41,851 bases of DNA from Verrucomicrobiota bacterium (GTDB taxonomy: Bacteria > Verrucomicrobiota > Verrucomicrobiia > Limisphaerales > PALSA-1396): NCBI GenBank assembly GCA_016200005.1, contig JACQFP010000075.1:1-41851 (forward strand). Direction: 5' to 3'. The translations under genes were made by a program, and so were the position numbers. The number at the start of each line of letters is the position of its first letter. The stretch's first letter is position 1. The notes below the pieces were generated by a model that was not told the origin of the DNA, did no database searches, and saw nothing but the letters and a program-made list of their open reading frames with translations. Of the stretch, positions 1-8,776 are shown piece by piece.

Positions 1-220
1 GATTCGATGGAGTGCTCAACAGCCCCAGGCGCGGAGATTGTGCGGCATTCGTAGAGTCAAGCCGGACACTCTTTGCTGGTGAAGTGGAGCGTTCGTTTAG
101 ATTGGGCGAAGTCGTGCGGTTCTTCCGGACCTGCCATTCGTTGCTTAAATGCCAGACGTATGCGCCTAGCACCAACAACATCAAGCCCAACAAAAACCAC
201 CACATCGGTCGCATTCGCAT
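1..220 (-). CDS. N-terminus of a membrane-anchored protein, cut by the window edge
   Basis: Reading the minus strand from the ATG at 220, the frame stays open for 73 codons to the left edge, so only the N-terminus is present. It starts MRMRPMWWF and is followed by a hydrophobic stretch of about 18 residues (LLGLMLLVLGAYVW), then a polar, Ser/Thr/Asn-rich segment. This is the pattern of a signal anchor or uncleaved signal followed by an extracytoplasmic linker. A second in-frame ATG lies at 214. No Shine-Dalgarno sequence is visible. The gene has the same orientation as the large LamG gene upstream. The family cannot be recognised from this fragment. An opposite-strand frame at 12-227 has no recognisable features and is judged a shadow. 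Confidence 0.55.
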   Translation of the reverse strand, partial: MRMRPMWWFLLGLMLLVLGAYVWHLSNEWQVRKNRTTSPNLNERSTSPAKSVRLDSTNAAQSPRLGLLSTPSN

Positions 221-240
221 AACTTAAACAACGTTAAGTT
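221..240. promoter_or_regulatory. AT-rich perfect inverted repeat abutting a start codon
   Basis: AACTTAA (221-227) and TTAAGTT (234-240) form a perfect 7-bp inverted repeat around a 6-nt spacer. It directly touches the ATG of the minus-strand gene that starts at 220, so it would sit in the 5' end of that mRNA or overlap its promoter. It could be an operator or a leader hairpin. It is short enough to be chance. Confidence 0.3.
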
Positions 241-388
241 AATGCTTCGCGAAGATCAAGCTGGTGACGAGAAAGGATAATTTCCTGATTGGTATCAAGA
301 AGGCAAGTATTCCGACCATAGGAGACTTTGCAGAATATGGCACGAAAATTCATTGATGATCGGACCTATGCAAAAGTTGTCATCGGCT

Positions 389-408
389 AATCGAGAAGGC
401 ACTCGATT
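389..408 (-). terminator. Possible terminator hairpin after the LamG gene
   Basis: AATCGAG (389-395) and CTCGATT (402-408) form a perfect 7-bp stem with a 6-nt loop, starting 11 nt past the stop of the minus-strand LamG gene. There is no T-tract after the stem in the direction of transcription, so intrinsic termination is not assured. Confidence 0.3.
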
Positions 409-419
409 GAATCATTGCG

Positions 420-3400
420 TTATGGCACCGCCACCGCGCGGTAGAAGTGCAGGGACGAATTCGTGGCCGAGGGGTCGATGAATGGCACGGTGCCGGCATT
501 GTTCGTCAGCGACAGTAGTGCGATCCAGTCCAGCAGGTTCGTTGAGACGTCGATCCGATAATGGCCGCCGGCATCTCCCGTCAGCATCAGGTGCAAGCCT
601 TGTTCGTCCAACCCTTCAGCGGCGACAGTTAAGCCGGGTCGTCCGGTGAAATCCGCCATGATGGTTTTGCTCTGGTTCATCACGACGATCAACGGATTAT
701 TCGTGCCCGTGGCATCACCACTCCACTCAATGAACTGTCGTCCCGTATCCGGCACGGCTGTCAGCATCACGTTCTGTCCGTTGGTGTATCGATTGGCCCG
801 CGGGTTGACCGTGACCTGACCAAATCCATTGGGGATGACCGTCAGCGCAAATTCGCCGACGTTCAACGTGGTGAACAGTGCTGAGACGGTCGGGTTGGCC
901 TTGGTCATGGCAAAGCTCAAGGGATTGATATTGCCGCTGGCGGCGTTGCCCCACAGCGCAAAGTAGCTTCCAGTTTGCGGCACGGCATCAAGATACACTG
1001 TCGTGCCGAAGGGATACGGCCCGCCGGCAGGAAACACGGATGGGATAAATCTAATTACTCCGTTGCCTGCCGCCGCGGTACCCAGTCCCGTGCCGAAGAG
1101 TGCCTGCACGAATTTATTTCGATTCATCGTCACACCGATCGTCGTATTGGTGCCGCTGGCGTCTCCCGCCCAGCCCAAAAACGTCCAGCCATTGGTCGGC
1201 GTGGCTGTCACATTGACCACCGTATTGCTCGCGTAAGGGCCGTTGGTCGGATTTAGAGAAACAGTTCCTCCTCCCGGTGTGGTTGCCATGAGCGAATAGG
1301 TCGGAATGATGGTCAAGGTGATGGAGTCCGATTCGGCGGACTGGGAAAAGTCCGCGCTGTAAGTGAGCACGCGCAGAATCGACGAATCCGTTACCAGAAA
1401 TGGCCCGAAATATTCTGTCGAATCGAAAGTCGGCGCCGAGCCGTCCAGGGTGTAGAGAATCGCACCATTGGTGAAAATGGTTTGCAACTGGATGGTGACC
1501 AAACCGGCGAAGCTGTATTGGGCATTGGTGAGGCTCTGACCGTTTCCGAAAACAAAAACATATTGAACCTTTAAATTGGCCGGAGCGCTCGTCACCGAGT
1601 TGACGCTGTTGCTGACCACTACGGTGTAATCGCCAGCTTGAGCCGACTGCACATTGCTTAATACGAGCGAGGAGTTAGTGGCTCCGGCAATGACATTCGT
1701 CGTGTTAAACCACCATTGATAACTCAAGAGTTGGCTACCGGTCGAGACGACATTGAAAGTAACATAGGTTCCGGCGCGAACCGTCCGGCTTTGCGGCGAA
1801 GTCAGGATCGAGGGCGGCAACGCACACTTGCCAGCGCTGGCAGCGTTGAAAATCGCCTGAATCTCAGGAGCGGCCAAAGCGCGATTGTAGATGCTCACCT
1901 CGTCCATTTTGCCGACAAAATGCGTGCTGCCGCCCGACGGACGGTATCCCAAGTTCATGGGTAAGGCCGTCAACGGCGTGATCGATCCAAAGTTGGCGGT
2001 GGCTAAACTGGTTCCGTTGACAAAAAGCTGGGCAACTCCCGAAGTTGTGTCGTAGGTCAACGCAACGTGGGTCCACTGGTTGGAGGGGATAACGCCTGCG
2101 CTCGTGCCGAATTTGTAAGGACCAAAGGCATCCGCCACATTGGCATAGAGACTGCCCGGTGCGAGAACACTGTGCCATAGGTGAGCGCCGGGATTGCCGG
2201 TTGGGGCCGCATACTCCACGATGGGCTTGGGCACATTGACATCGGCAGGGAAAATCCAGGCTTCAATCGTGAAGCTTTGCACGTTCAGATTGGCCGCCGC
2301 CGGAATCTGGACATGGTTTGTTCCCCAAAAGTTGAAGGCTGTCCCCACTCTGCCCGGAACAAAGGACGTGCCGTTGACCAAAACGCCGTTGTTGCTGTCC
2401 GCCGCGTCGGCCGCATTACCTTCTCCTTGCCACCAACTGACCAAACCCGTGGAGGCTGTAATACAGACCGGGGGAGAGACCGTCAGGGTTGCGTTACTGC
2501 TAGTCAAAGAACTCAGCGAATTGCTTATTACAGCGTTATACGCGCCAGCGTCGCTCAATTGCACATTGGTCAACGTCAGGATGGCATTGGTAGTCGCGAG
2601 CAAATTGGTCACATTGAAATACCAGCGATAGCTCAACGGACCCGTGCCCGCCGCGACTACGGCAAACGTTACGTCGGCACCGACAGGCACCGTTTGACTT
2701 GCGGGTTGGGAAGTGATGGAAGGATCACACTTGCCCGCGCTGCCGGCGTTGAAAGCAGCCTGAATCTCAGAAGCAGCCAATGCGCGATTGTAGATGCTCA
2801 CTTCATCCATTTTGCCGACAAAATGGGTGCCGCCAGCCGGCCGATATCCCAAGTTCACAGGTAATGCTGTCAAAGGTGTGAGCGATCCAAAGTTGGCGGT
2901 GGCCAGATTGGTTCCATTGACATACAGCCGGGCAATTCCCGCAGCCCTGTCGTACGTCAAGGCAACGTAGGTCCACTGGTTAGAGGGGATAACGCCTCCT
3001 CCCGTGCCGAATTTGTATGGACCAAAGGCATCGCCCACATTGGCGTAGAGACTACCCGGCGAGACGCCGGCGCCTCCGTCAGCCGGCACACTGTGCCAAA
3101 GGTGGAGCCCAATGTTGCCGCCATCCCCATACTCGACGATGGGTTTGAGCACACTCACATCGGCGGGGAAAATCCAGGCCTCAATGGTATAACTTTGCAC
3201 ATTCAGATTCACCGCAGCGGGAACCTCGACGTGGTTTGTTCCCCAAAAGTTGAAGGCCGTCCCCACTTTGCCCGAAGCAAAGGAAGCACCGTTGACCAAA
3301 ACGCCGTTGTTGCTGTCCGCCGAGTCGTTCGCATTACCTTCTCCTTGCCACCAACTGACCAGGCCGGGCGGGGCAGTAAGACAGGCAGGCGCATTCACCG

Positions 3401-4385
3401 TAAGCACTGCGTTGCTGCTGGTCGCCGAATCCACCGCATTGCTCACCACGACACTGTAATCGCCACCGTTGGTAACTTGAACGTTACTCAGTGTCAGCGA
3501 GGCATTGGTAGCCGTGACAAGGACGTTCGTCTGGTTAAAGCGCCATTGATAACTCAACGGACTGGTGCCTGTGGCCAGGACGGTGAACGTTACATTAGAG
3601 CCGACGTTCACTGTCTGGCTGGCGGGTTGAGAAGTGATGGAAGGTGGAATGCCGCACTTGCCCGTGGCACCAGCGTTGTAGATGGCCAGCACTTCCGAAG
3701 CACTCAACGCGCGATTGAACACATCGATCTCGTCAATGAGTCCCAGAAAACTATTCGCTGAGTTGCCCCCCAGCGCCCCGATGGCCGCCCCGCTGGTGAA
3801 CGAAAAGACCGAGGCAAACGCCGCCGCCGCAAACGCCGCCCCATCCACGTAAAACACCACGGTGTTGCCGGTCTTGGTCACGGCCACATGATGAAAATTG
3901 GTGTCGGTGACTTGGGCGCCCGAAGTTACCTGACTGATTCCGACCTTCGACAAAAACAGATGGCCATCGTCCAAAAAGCCCAACGCATATCCGCCAGTAT
4001 TATAGCCAAACACAAGTCCCCCTCCGGCGCTGAGCGAAGCTTGTGTCGTACTGCTGCGTTTGATCCAGGCATCGATGGTAAAACTTTGAAGCTGCAAACT
4101 GGCCGGATTGCCTATTTGCACGGCATCGCCGCTCCCGTCAAAACTAAAAGCCTTTCCGACTTGTCCCCCGCTGTAGGCAGTGTTTCCAACCAACGTCCCA
4201 TGATTGGTGCCTTTGGCGTCAGACGCATTGCCTTCGGCCTGCCACCAACTGACCAGGTTGGAAGGAACGGGATCACAGAGTTGACCTTGGATGCAAAACG
4301 GCAAAAGCAAAAACACCGCGAAAGCACGAAGCGCAGCCCAAAGAAAGATTTTAGGGGAAGTGATTGTATTTGTAGGAGCGGGCAT
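420..4385 (-). CDS. Large secreted LamG/Ig-like/InlB-repeat surface protein
   Basis: This is an exported protein of about 1321 residues. After a hydrophobic signal (about residues 12-35) come LamG/concanavalin-like domain 1 (about 40-240), an Ig-like domain (PPSITSQPASQTV type), LamG 2 (about 335-550), Ig 2, LamG 3 (about 640-855) and Ig 3. A chitobiase C-terminal-like segment (LYTLDGSAPTFDS, about 990) follows, then divergent InlB B-repeats with the W-x-G-D-A-S/T-G-T-N motif (about 1040-1250), and a C-terminal domain containing YRIDVSTNLLDWIAL and FYRAVAVP that recurs on secreted Verrucomicrobia proteins. LamG and Ig modules usually bind glycans or proteins, so a surface adhesion or polysaccharide-binding role is inferred. 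No catalytic domain is seen. The start chosen is the ATG at 4385, because GGAGGA lies just upstream; an ATG at 4397 would add four residues. Confidence 0.88.
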   Translation of the reverse strand: MPAPTNTITSPKIFLWAALRAFAVFLLLPFCIQGQLCDPVPSNLVSWWQAEGNASDAKGTNHGTLVGNTAYSGGQVGKAFSFDGSGDAVQIGNPASLQLQSFTIDAWIKRSSTTQASLSAGGGLVFGYNTGGYALGFLDDGHLFLSKVGISQVTSGAQVTDTNFHHVAVTKTGNTVVFYVDGAAFAAAAFASVFSFTSGAAIGALGGNSANSFLGLIDEIDVFNRALSASEVLAIYNAGATGKCGIPPSITSQPASQTVNVGSNVTFTVLATGTSPLSYQWRFNQTNVLVTATNASLTLSNVQVTNGGDYSVVVSNAVDSATSSNAVLTVNAPACLTAPPGLVSWWQGEGNANDSADSNNGVLVNGASFASGKVGTAFNFWGTNHVEVPAAVNLNVQSYTIEAWIFPADVSVLKPIVEYGDGGNIGLHLWHSVPADGGAGVSPGSLYANVGDAFGPYKFGTGGGVIPSNQWTYVALTYDRAAGIARLYVNGTNLATANFGSLTPLTALPVNLGYRPAGGTHFVGKMDEVSIYNRALAASEIQAAFNAGSAGKCDPSITSQPASQTVPVGADVTFAVVAAGTGPLSYRWYFNVTNLLATTNAILTLTNVQLSDAGAYNAVISNSLSSLTSSNATLTVSPPVCITASTGLVSWWQGEGNAADAADSNNGVLVNGTSFVPGRVGTAFNFWGTNHVQIPAAANLNVQSFTIEAWIFPADVNVPKPIVEYAAPTGNPGAHLWHSVLAPGSLYANVADAFGPYKFGTSAGVIPSNQWTHVALTYDTTSGVAQLFVNGTSLATANFGSITPLTALPMNLGYRPSGGSTHFVGKMDEVSIYNRALAAPEIQAIFNAASAGKCALPPSILTSPQSRTVRAGTYVTFNVVSTGSQLLSYQWWFNTTNVIAGATNSSLVLSNVQSAQAGDYTVVVSNSVNSVTSAPANLKVQYVFVFGNGQSLTNAQYSFAGLVTIQLQTIFTNGAILYTLDGSAPTFDSTEYFGPFLVTDSSILRVLTYSADFSQSAESDSITLTIIPTYSLMATTPGGGTVSLNPTNGPYASNTVVNVTATPTNGWTFLGWAGDASGTNTTIGVTMNRNKFVQALFGTGLGTAAAGNGVIRFIPSVFPAGGPYPFGTTVYLDAVPQTGSYFALWGNAASGNINPLSFAMTKANPTVSALFTTLNVGEFALTVIPNGFGQVTVNPRANRYTNGQNVMLTAVPDTGRQFIEWSGDATGTNNPLIVVMNQSKTIMADFTGRPGLTVAAEGLDEQGLHLMLTGDAGGHYRIDVSTNLLDWIALLSLTNNAGTVPFIDPSATNSSLHFYRAVAVP

Positions 4386-4389
4386 TTGG

Positions 4390-4395
4390 TCCTCC
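4390..4395 (-). promoter_or_regulatory. Shine-Dalgarno site deciding the LamG start
   Basis: The minus strand reads GGAGGA, then CCAA, then ATG at 4385. This is the strongest Shine-Dalgarno sequence noted in the window. It lies inside the frame of the alternative ATG at 4397, which favours 4385 as the true start. Confidence 0.6.
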
Positions 4396-4593
4396 ATGAG
4401 TTCTGGGCTGATAGGTAAATAAAATTCCGACGTTGACCGATTCTCACATGGTTGGGGGCAAATGCAAGGAAATAGACAAGCAGGTCACTTCGAAGTCGCA
4501 CCTCGCCCGCTTTGCCCGCTGCGGACCCTTGAATCGCGATTCGAGATAGCGGATGAATCTATAATTAAAGCTGCCAACGCTCATGCCCCTCTC

Positions 4594-5832
4594 TCAATAG
4601 GATCTGCCAATCGAATCCAGAAAACGCTCGTCCGGGGTTCGAAAGTCGCGCGATTTGAGTAGGGTTGCATAGAACTCGTTGACCGGTTCTATTCCGGTCA
4701 ATCGTTCCGTGCTGCGACGCTGACGTGCCGAGAGGACACGCTCCGAAACTGTGTTCATCGGTAGCGACACTTGTGGCGGCCAGAATGCCAGCGAACTGCT
4801 GAATCGCTTCAGACCAGACAGAAAATCGAGCGAACCGATTACCGCCTTGAACGCGGATATGTTACGAGCGAACTTGCCCGGTCGAGTGGCATGACGCACA
4901 GCGTCACCCACTCGTCCCGAAGCCGGCCTGTGAAGAAATGTAAATCTTGGCAAATTTACGGATGGCAAGGCACAATCGGTATCGCGCGGAGCAAAAACAG
5001 TGATCTGGTCGTCGTTGTGCACCAGGCGGAAGCCGCTTCGATAGAATTCTTTTGTAATCGTCGAGCGTGGCACAAACTTCTCGAAACCCCAACCCTCAAA
5101 CACAAACGCCTTCAATCCCTTTCCGCGAAGCATCTCGTGGGCGACCCGCAGCACAAACGCCATGCTGTTGGGGTGCATCTCCGCCAGCGCGTGATTGCAA
5201 GTGACCACGTCCGCGGCAGGCGTTCCCTTGTCGAGGAGCCGGTAGAACTCCCACCACGGAATATGCACGGGTTGTTTTGGAAGAAGCGTGCCGTCCCATT
5301 CCGCATCGGTAACCAATTCCTTGATGCGACCACCCGATGCGAAGTTCCACAGGTGGTTTTGCATCAGGTAAAAAGCCTGGGTTATATCCGATGCGGCATA
5401 GCTCCAACCGTTTTGAATAAACAAGCAGCCCAAGTAGCCAGAGCCGGGACCGATTTCACACACCCTCGCGGGTGAACCGCCGAAAATATCGTTGATGTGC
5501 CGATAGACGTTGAGCGCGCGGAGCAGGCTGCCGCGTGTCGTCAGGTTTCGCCCAAAGGACGCGTTACTGAATTCGCAGGCAAGTTGAGCGACGCGCCGCA
5601 ACAGAGCAAATTCCTGCTCGGTGATACCACCGCCGAACAGCGTCGCAAAATCCCGCTCGAATCGCGTCTCGTGCATGACATCGAGATACTTCCAAAGCTC
5701 TGAATCGCTGCGCAGCCTAGTGGGATATCCCTCGGAGGAAAACATCACCGGACTTACCATCTCCACGACCCGGTTGGGCAAGGCAGCCACAGCCGCGCTT
5801 TCCTTTATATTGTATTCTTCGACTGTCAGCAT
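4594..5832 (-). CDS. SAM-dependent methyltransferase, probably sugar-modifying
   Basis: A 412-residue protein with a class I methyltransferase fold. Motif I is visible as VCEIGPGSGYLG (about residue 125), followed by a post-I acidic region (YAASDITQAFYL). A long N-terminal helical part and a C-terminal extension flank the Rossmann core, as in putative sugar O-methyltransferases of surface-polysaccharide clusters. The substrate cannot be read from the sequence. It is the last gene of the minus-strand sugar cluster, 22 nt after the UDP-galactopyranose mutase homologue, so the two are probably co-transcribed. The ATG at 5832 has no strong Shine-Dalgarno sequence. Confidence 0.75.
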   Translation of the reverse strand: MLTVEEYNIKESAAVAALPNRVVEMVSPVMFSSEGYPTRLRSDSELWKYLDVMHETRFERDFATLFGGGITEQEFALLRRVAQLACEFSNASFGRNLTTRGSLLRALNVYRHINDIFGGSPARVCEIGPGSGYLGCLFIQNGWSYAASDITQAFYLMQNHLWNFASGGRIKELVTDAEWDGTLLPKQPVHIPWWEFYRLLDKGTPAADVVTCNHALAEMHPNSMAFVLRVAHEMLRGKGLKAFVFEGWGFEKFVPRSTITKEFYRSGFRLVHNDDQITVFAPRDTDCALPSVNLPRFTFLHRPASGRVGDAVRHATRPGKFARNISAFKAVIGSLDFLSGLKRFSSSLAFWPPQVSLPMNTVSERVLSARQRRSTERLTGIEPVNEFYATLLKSRDFRTPDERFLDSIGRSY

Positions 5833-5854
5833 GGTGTCATTGGTTTAGAGATGC

Positions 5855-6964
5855 TCACTTAAGCTTCAGCGCAACATCCATCGCCTGAGCGATGCAATCA
5901 TCGATGTCGATGTACCGATAGCTACCGGCCCGTCCAATGGAGAAAACGCCGTCGGGCATCAACCCAATATACTTTAGGGCAGTGCCCCGCTCGGATTTCA
6001 TCGGCATGGCGTAATGCTTGCCGTTCATGGACGGAAACTCAATGCCAATCAAGGTGGTGGGAGATTTGTGCTGCGTGAATTTTTTATACTCCACCAGGCG
6101 CTTGAATTTTTCCTGGCCGCTATAATACAAAAAGAAAACGTCGTCCGGGAAACATTGCTCCATCGGCAGGACGATGGGGTGAAAGTCCAGCCCGACGAAT
6201 CGCAACTCACCAAAGCAATAGTCGAACAGGATGTCCGGCGCGATTGTGTTGACGATGACATCAAACGTCCGCCATTCGCCCGACCATTTGACCCGTTTTT
6301 TGGGAATGTCGTACTGCTCAATGCGGGTGGAGAGCAGCACCTTGGCCCGAGCGGTGCCGATGGAGAAGTATTCATCGTAACCATTCGGCGCGAAGGGATA
6401 CGCCGAAATGGCATCATGAAATCCGTGACGCGGCCCTTCGTACAACAGCGCACCCTTGGAGGTCCACTCGGGCACGGCATCATCCAGTTCGCGGTTGTCA
6501 GAAATTTGCCACATCTTGTGGTTATAGTGTTTGGCAAATTTATCATAAAGCGTCGGGCCAACCGAGCCGAGCCAGTATTCCTCAACGTTGGTGGCGCGCT
6601 GGCCGGATTTGAGCTGGGCGAGTTCCTGTTTGATTTGATCGCGGTCGGGCATGCGCTCCACGTCGTCCACATGGATGGGGAAATTGTAGAACTCGGCGTC
6701 CCGCTCGACATACGTCAGGAAAACGTGTTTCAGCCGGCGCAACGGAACGTAGCGATTGAGAAAATCGAACAGGCGCTCGTCCCGCGTCAGAAAGTGGCGC
6801 GGTCCAAACGTGTGTGGGTGACCACCGTACCATTGCGTGCGCACCCCGGCGCCCAAAAAGGGCGCGACCTCGACCAAGGTGACATCCCAGCCGCCTTGCA
6901 GTTCGAGTTGATGCGCCGCAGCGCAACCCGCGAATCCACCGCCAATGATCAATGCTGATTTCAT
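5855..6964 (-). CDS. glf: UDP-galactopyranose mutase homologue
   Basis: The 369 residues match the flavoprotein mutase that converts UDP-galactopyranose to UDP-galactofuranose for surface glycans. Visible features are an N-terminal dinucleotide motif (IIGGGFAGCAAA), GPRHF for the usual GPHxFHT, a YNFP segment, HYNHKMW for the family's Y-x-x-K-x-W, a Y-F-G-E-L-R-F-like region, EYKKFT for the family's EYKHFT, and the C-terminal FAD motif GRAGSYRYIDID. Length is close to the family's usual 370-400. Several core motifs deviate, so a related pyranose substrate (for example a 6-deoxy or N-acetyl sugar) is possible. A 430-nt repeat-filled gap separates it from the upstream gene. Confidence 0.8.
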   Translation of the reverse strand: MKSALIIGGGFAGCAAAHQLELQGGWDVTLVEVAPFLGAGVRTQWYGGHPHTFGPRHFLTRDERLFDFLNRYVPLRRLKHVFLTYVERDAEFYNFPIHVDDVERMPDRDQIKQELAQLKSGQRATNVEEYWLGSVGPTLYDKFAKHYNHKMWQISDNRELDDAVPEWTSKGALLYEGPRHGFHDAISAYPFAPNGYDEYFSIGTARAKVLLSTRIEQYDIPKKRVKWSGEWRTFDVIVNTIAPDILFDYCFGELRFVGLDFHPIVLPMEQCFPDDVFFLYYSGQEKFKRLVEYKKFTQHKSPTTLIGIEFPSMNGKHYAMPMKSERGTALKYIGLMPDGVFSIGRAGSYRYIDIDDCIAQAMDVALKLK

Positions 6965-7040
6965 GTCTATTCGATATTCAGATTCTGCTTGTTGAAAAAC
7001 TTATACCAGTTGCCAAAAGTAATTTCCAATTAGTACGACG

Positions 7041-7337
7041 CCCCCCACCCGGCCTTCGGGCCGCCCTCTCTCATCGGATGGGGAAAAAATTCTCCGAACT
7101 TCGCATGCGCCTTGCGCCTCTGAACCGAAGGGCATGCGGATGGTCGCGTCAGCGTTTGGAGTGCGGCGACTTGTCGCCGCTTTGGGAAGGTGCCGACTCC
7201 ACAGCGGGTGTGTCTTCCCCACACGCCCCGTGCAACAGCGGCGACAAGTCGCCGCACTCCAAACGCTCCGCGCGTATCCGACAATTTGTACAGCATCGCG
7301 GTTCATGGAAAGGGTGGCCGAAGGCCGGGTGAGGGGC
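7041..7337. repeat. Nested intergenic inverted repeats (BIME-like) in the sugar cluster
   Basis: This fills most of the 430-nt gap at 6965-7394. The inner pair is a perfect 31-bp inverted repeat: 7151-7181 and 7237-7267. Each arm carries a small palindrome, GCGGCGAC-tt-GTCGCCGC, preceded by the head GGAGT. The outer pair, roughly 7043-7068 and 7310-7336, carries CACCCGGCCTTCGG and its complement. The nesting resembles bacterial interspersed mosaic elements. It may act as a transcript-stabilising or attenuating structure between two genes of one operon. No coding sequence is supported here. Confidence 0.8.
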
Positions 7338-7394
7338 TATTCATTTTTTAACCAGCAATCATTTGTGCCAACCATTCCATACACTAAACAGCCA

Positions 7395-8528
7395 TCAGCG
7401 CATGACACAGCTTACATATTGCTGACCGCGCCCCCACCATTTTCGAAATTCCGTCAACGCGCTTTCGCGGGCCATATCTGACTGGAGATAACGGATGAAG
7501 GAGTTCAGCGACCGATGAGTCTGGGGGCTTTGGTCGCGGAGCAGTTTTTCCAGAGCCAGCAACAACGGCAACATCTGCTGCCGTGAAAAAGTGGATTGGC
7601 CGCGTTCACGGGCGAAAACGCCGTCGTAGATTTTTTGCGAAATGTTTTCCGCGCGACGGACAACACTTCGTTCAGTTTGCGGCAACCGGACGCGAAAATC
7701 CATCAAGTTGAGGCCCAACTCGTAGTAGGAGTCCACGGCGAATGAGTTGTCAGCGCATCGGTATCCAACAATGCTCTTATACCAACGCCAATCGATCAGA
7801 AACCGCGGCGAGCAGCCCAACAATGCGCCACGATTACCAAGCGCGATCAAGGCTTGAGGAATCGAAAACAAGGGGCCAACCCACGGATGCAGGATTTGAT
7901 CAATGACCCAATCCTCCGGACGGCGGGACATGCCCGGCAACGCGGCGAGATCGGGGCGGAAAAAGCTCACCAGCCGAGCAACCTTCGCGTCAAAATCCGA
8001 AATGTCTTCGACCAGATTCCACGCCAGCCAACGGCGCAACATTTCCGGCAGCAGGGAAATGGGGTCCATACAGGTGAACACCAGCACGCCGCCCGGCCGA
8101 ACAAAACTCGCGACGTGCCGCAGGAAAGCGGGCGGATTTTTTTGTGTGGGAATGACTGCCTCGCACAAGACGATGTCGAATTTTTCCTTGGAGCGGAAAC
8201 TTGAGATCGAGGATTGATGGAGTTGAAAATTCAGGCGCGGACAATGTTGTTTGAGAACCCGGTTGGTGCTCTTGAGACTGGGAGGGTTGCCGTCCACCAG
8301 TAGGTAGCGGCTCGGTCCCAGCAATCCGGTCACGACCGCGTTGTGCCCGCTGCCGGGACCAAATTCCAATACTGAAGCCCGGTGAAAAGTTCCGGGCGGC
8401 AGACCGAGATGGCGATACAGGGAATGGCGACGTTCGATGTGGCGGCCCAAATCGGAAATGTCCTGCCGGGTCGGGATGATTCCGTGCGCGGAATAAAAAT
8501 GAACAAAAGGTGTTTTTGATGCAGGCAT
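7395..8528 (-). CDS. Class I SAM-dependent methyltransferase
   Basis: A 377-residue protein with methyltransferase motif I, VLEFGPGSGHNA (about residues 53-64), a post-I acidic residue (LLVDGNPPSL), a motif II-like strand (FDIVLCEAVIP), and the typical VRPGGVLVFTC strand. The C-terminal 200 residues are helical and family-specific. Substrate is unknown; the setting suggests a sugar or a nucleotide-linked sugar. It is separated from both neighbours by gaps of 248 and 430 nt that hold palindromic repeats, so it looks like a module added to the distal end of the cluster. Confidence 0.75.
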   Translation of the reverse strand: MPASKTPFVHFYSAHGIIPTRQDISDLGRHIERRHSLYRHLGLPPGTFHRASVLEFGPGSGHNAVVTGLLGPSRYLLVDGNPPSLKSTNRVLKQHCPRLNFQLHQSSISSFRSKEKFDIVLCEAVIPTQKNPPAFLRHVASFVRPGGVLVFTCMDPISLLPEMLRRWLAWNLVEDISDFDAKVARLVSFFRPDLAALPGMSRRPEDWVIDQILHPWVGPLFSIPQALIALGNRGALLGCSPRFLIDWRWYKSIVGYRCADNSFAVDSYYELGLNLMDFRVRLPQTERSVVRRAENISQKIYDGVFARERGQSTFSRQQMLPLLLALEKLLRDQSPQTHRSLNSFIRYLQSDMARESALTEFRKWWGRGQQYVSCVMR

Positions 8529-8606
8529 CGTCAGTGGAAATGCGGTTGCGATTTACGGTGAACAACCGAAATCAGCGGTTTAGCCGGAACGATGCAGACC
8601 GACGAA

Positions 8607-8754
8607 CCCCTCACCCTCGCCCTCTCCCCGTCCGACGGGGAGAGGGAACGTTTTCGCGCGCGGGGACGACACGCACCGTTCGGTAATTGGGCGCAACGTC
8701 GCTGGAGTTTCACCCTCTCCCCATCGGATGGGGAGAGGGTCGGGGTGAGGGGCG
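8607..8754. repeat. Inverted pair of CCCTCTCCCC palindrome units
   Basis: Two units face each other in the gap before the 7395-8528 gene. The left one (8607-8646) has CCCTCTCCCC-gtccgac-GGGGAGAGGG preceded by CCCCTCACCC. The right one (8711-8752) has CCCTCTCCCC-atcggat-GGGGAGAGGG followed by GGGTGAGGGG. Each can fold alone, and the pair can fold together. The outer arms at 7041-7337 contain related words (ccctctc-tcatcggatgggga), so these belong to one dispersed family. Confidence 0.8.
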
Positions 8755-8776
8755 TGTTCAACTGCATCCTTGCGCC

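Noticed and set aside
2181-3761. Plus-strand frames of 222-227 codons inside the LamG gene.
   Set aside because: They are antisense to the duplicated LamG modules and repeat with the same period, so they are shadows of the repeats.
7041-8754. The intergenic palindromes as a CRISPR array.
   Set aside because: The units face each other in pairs, with no regular spacers and no cas genes nearby.
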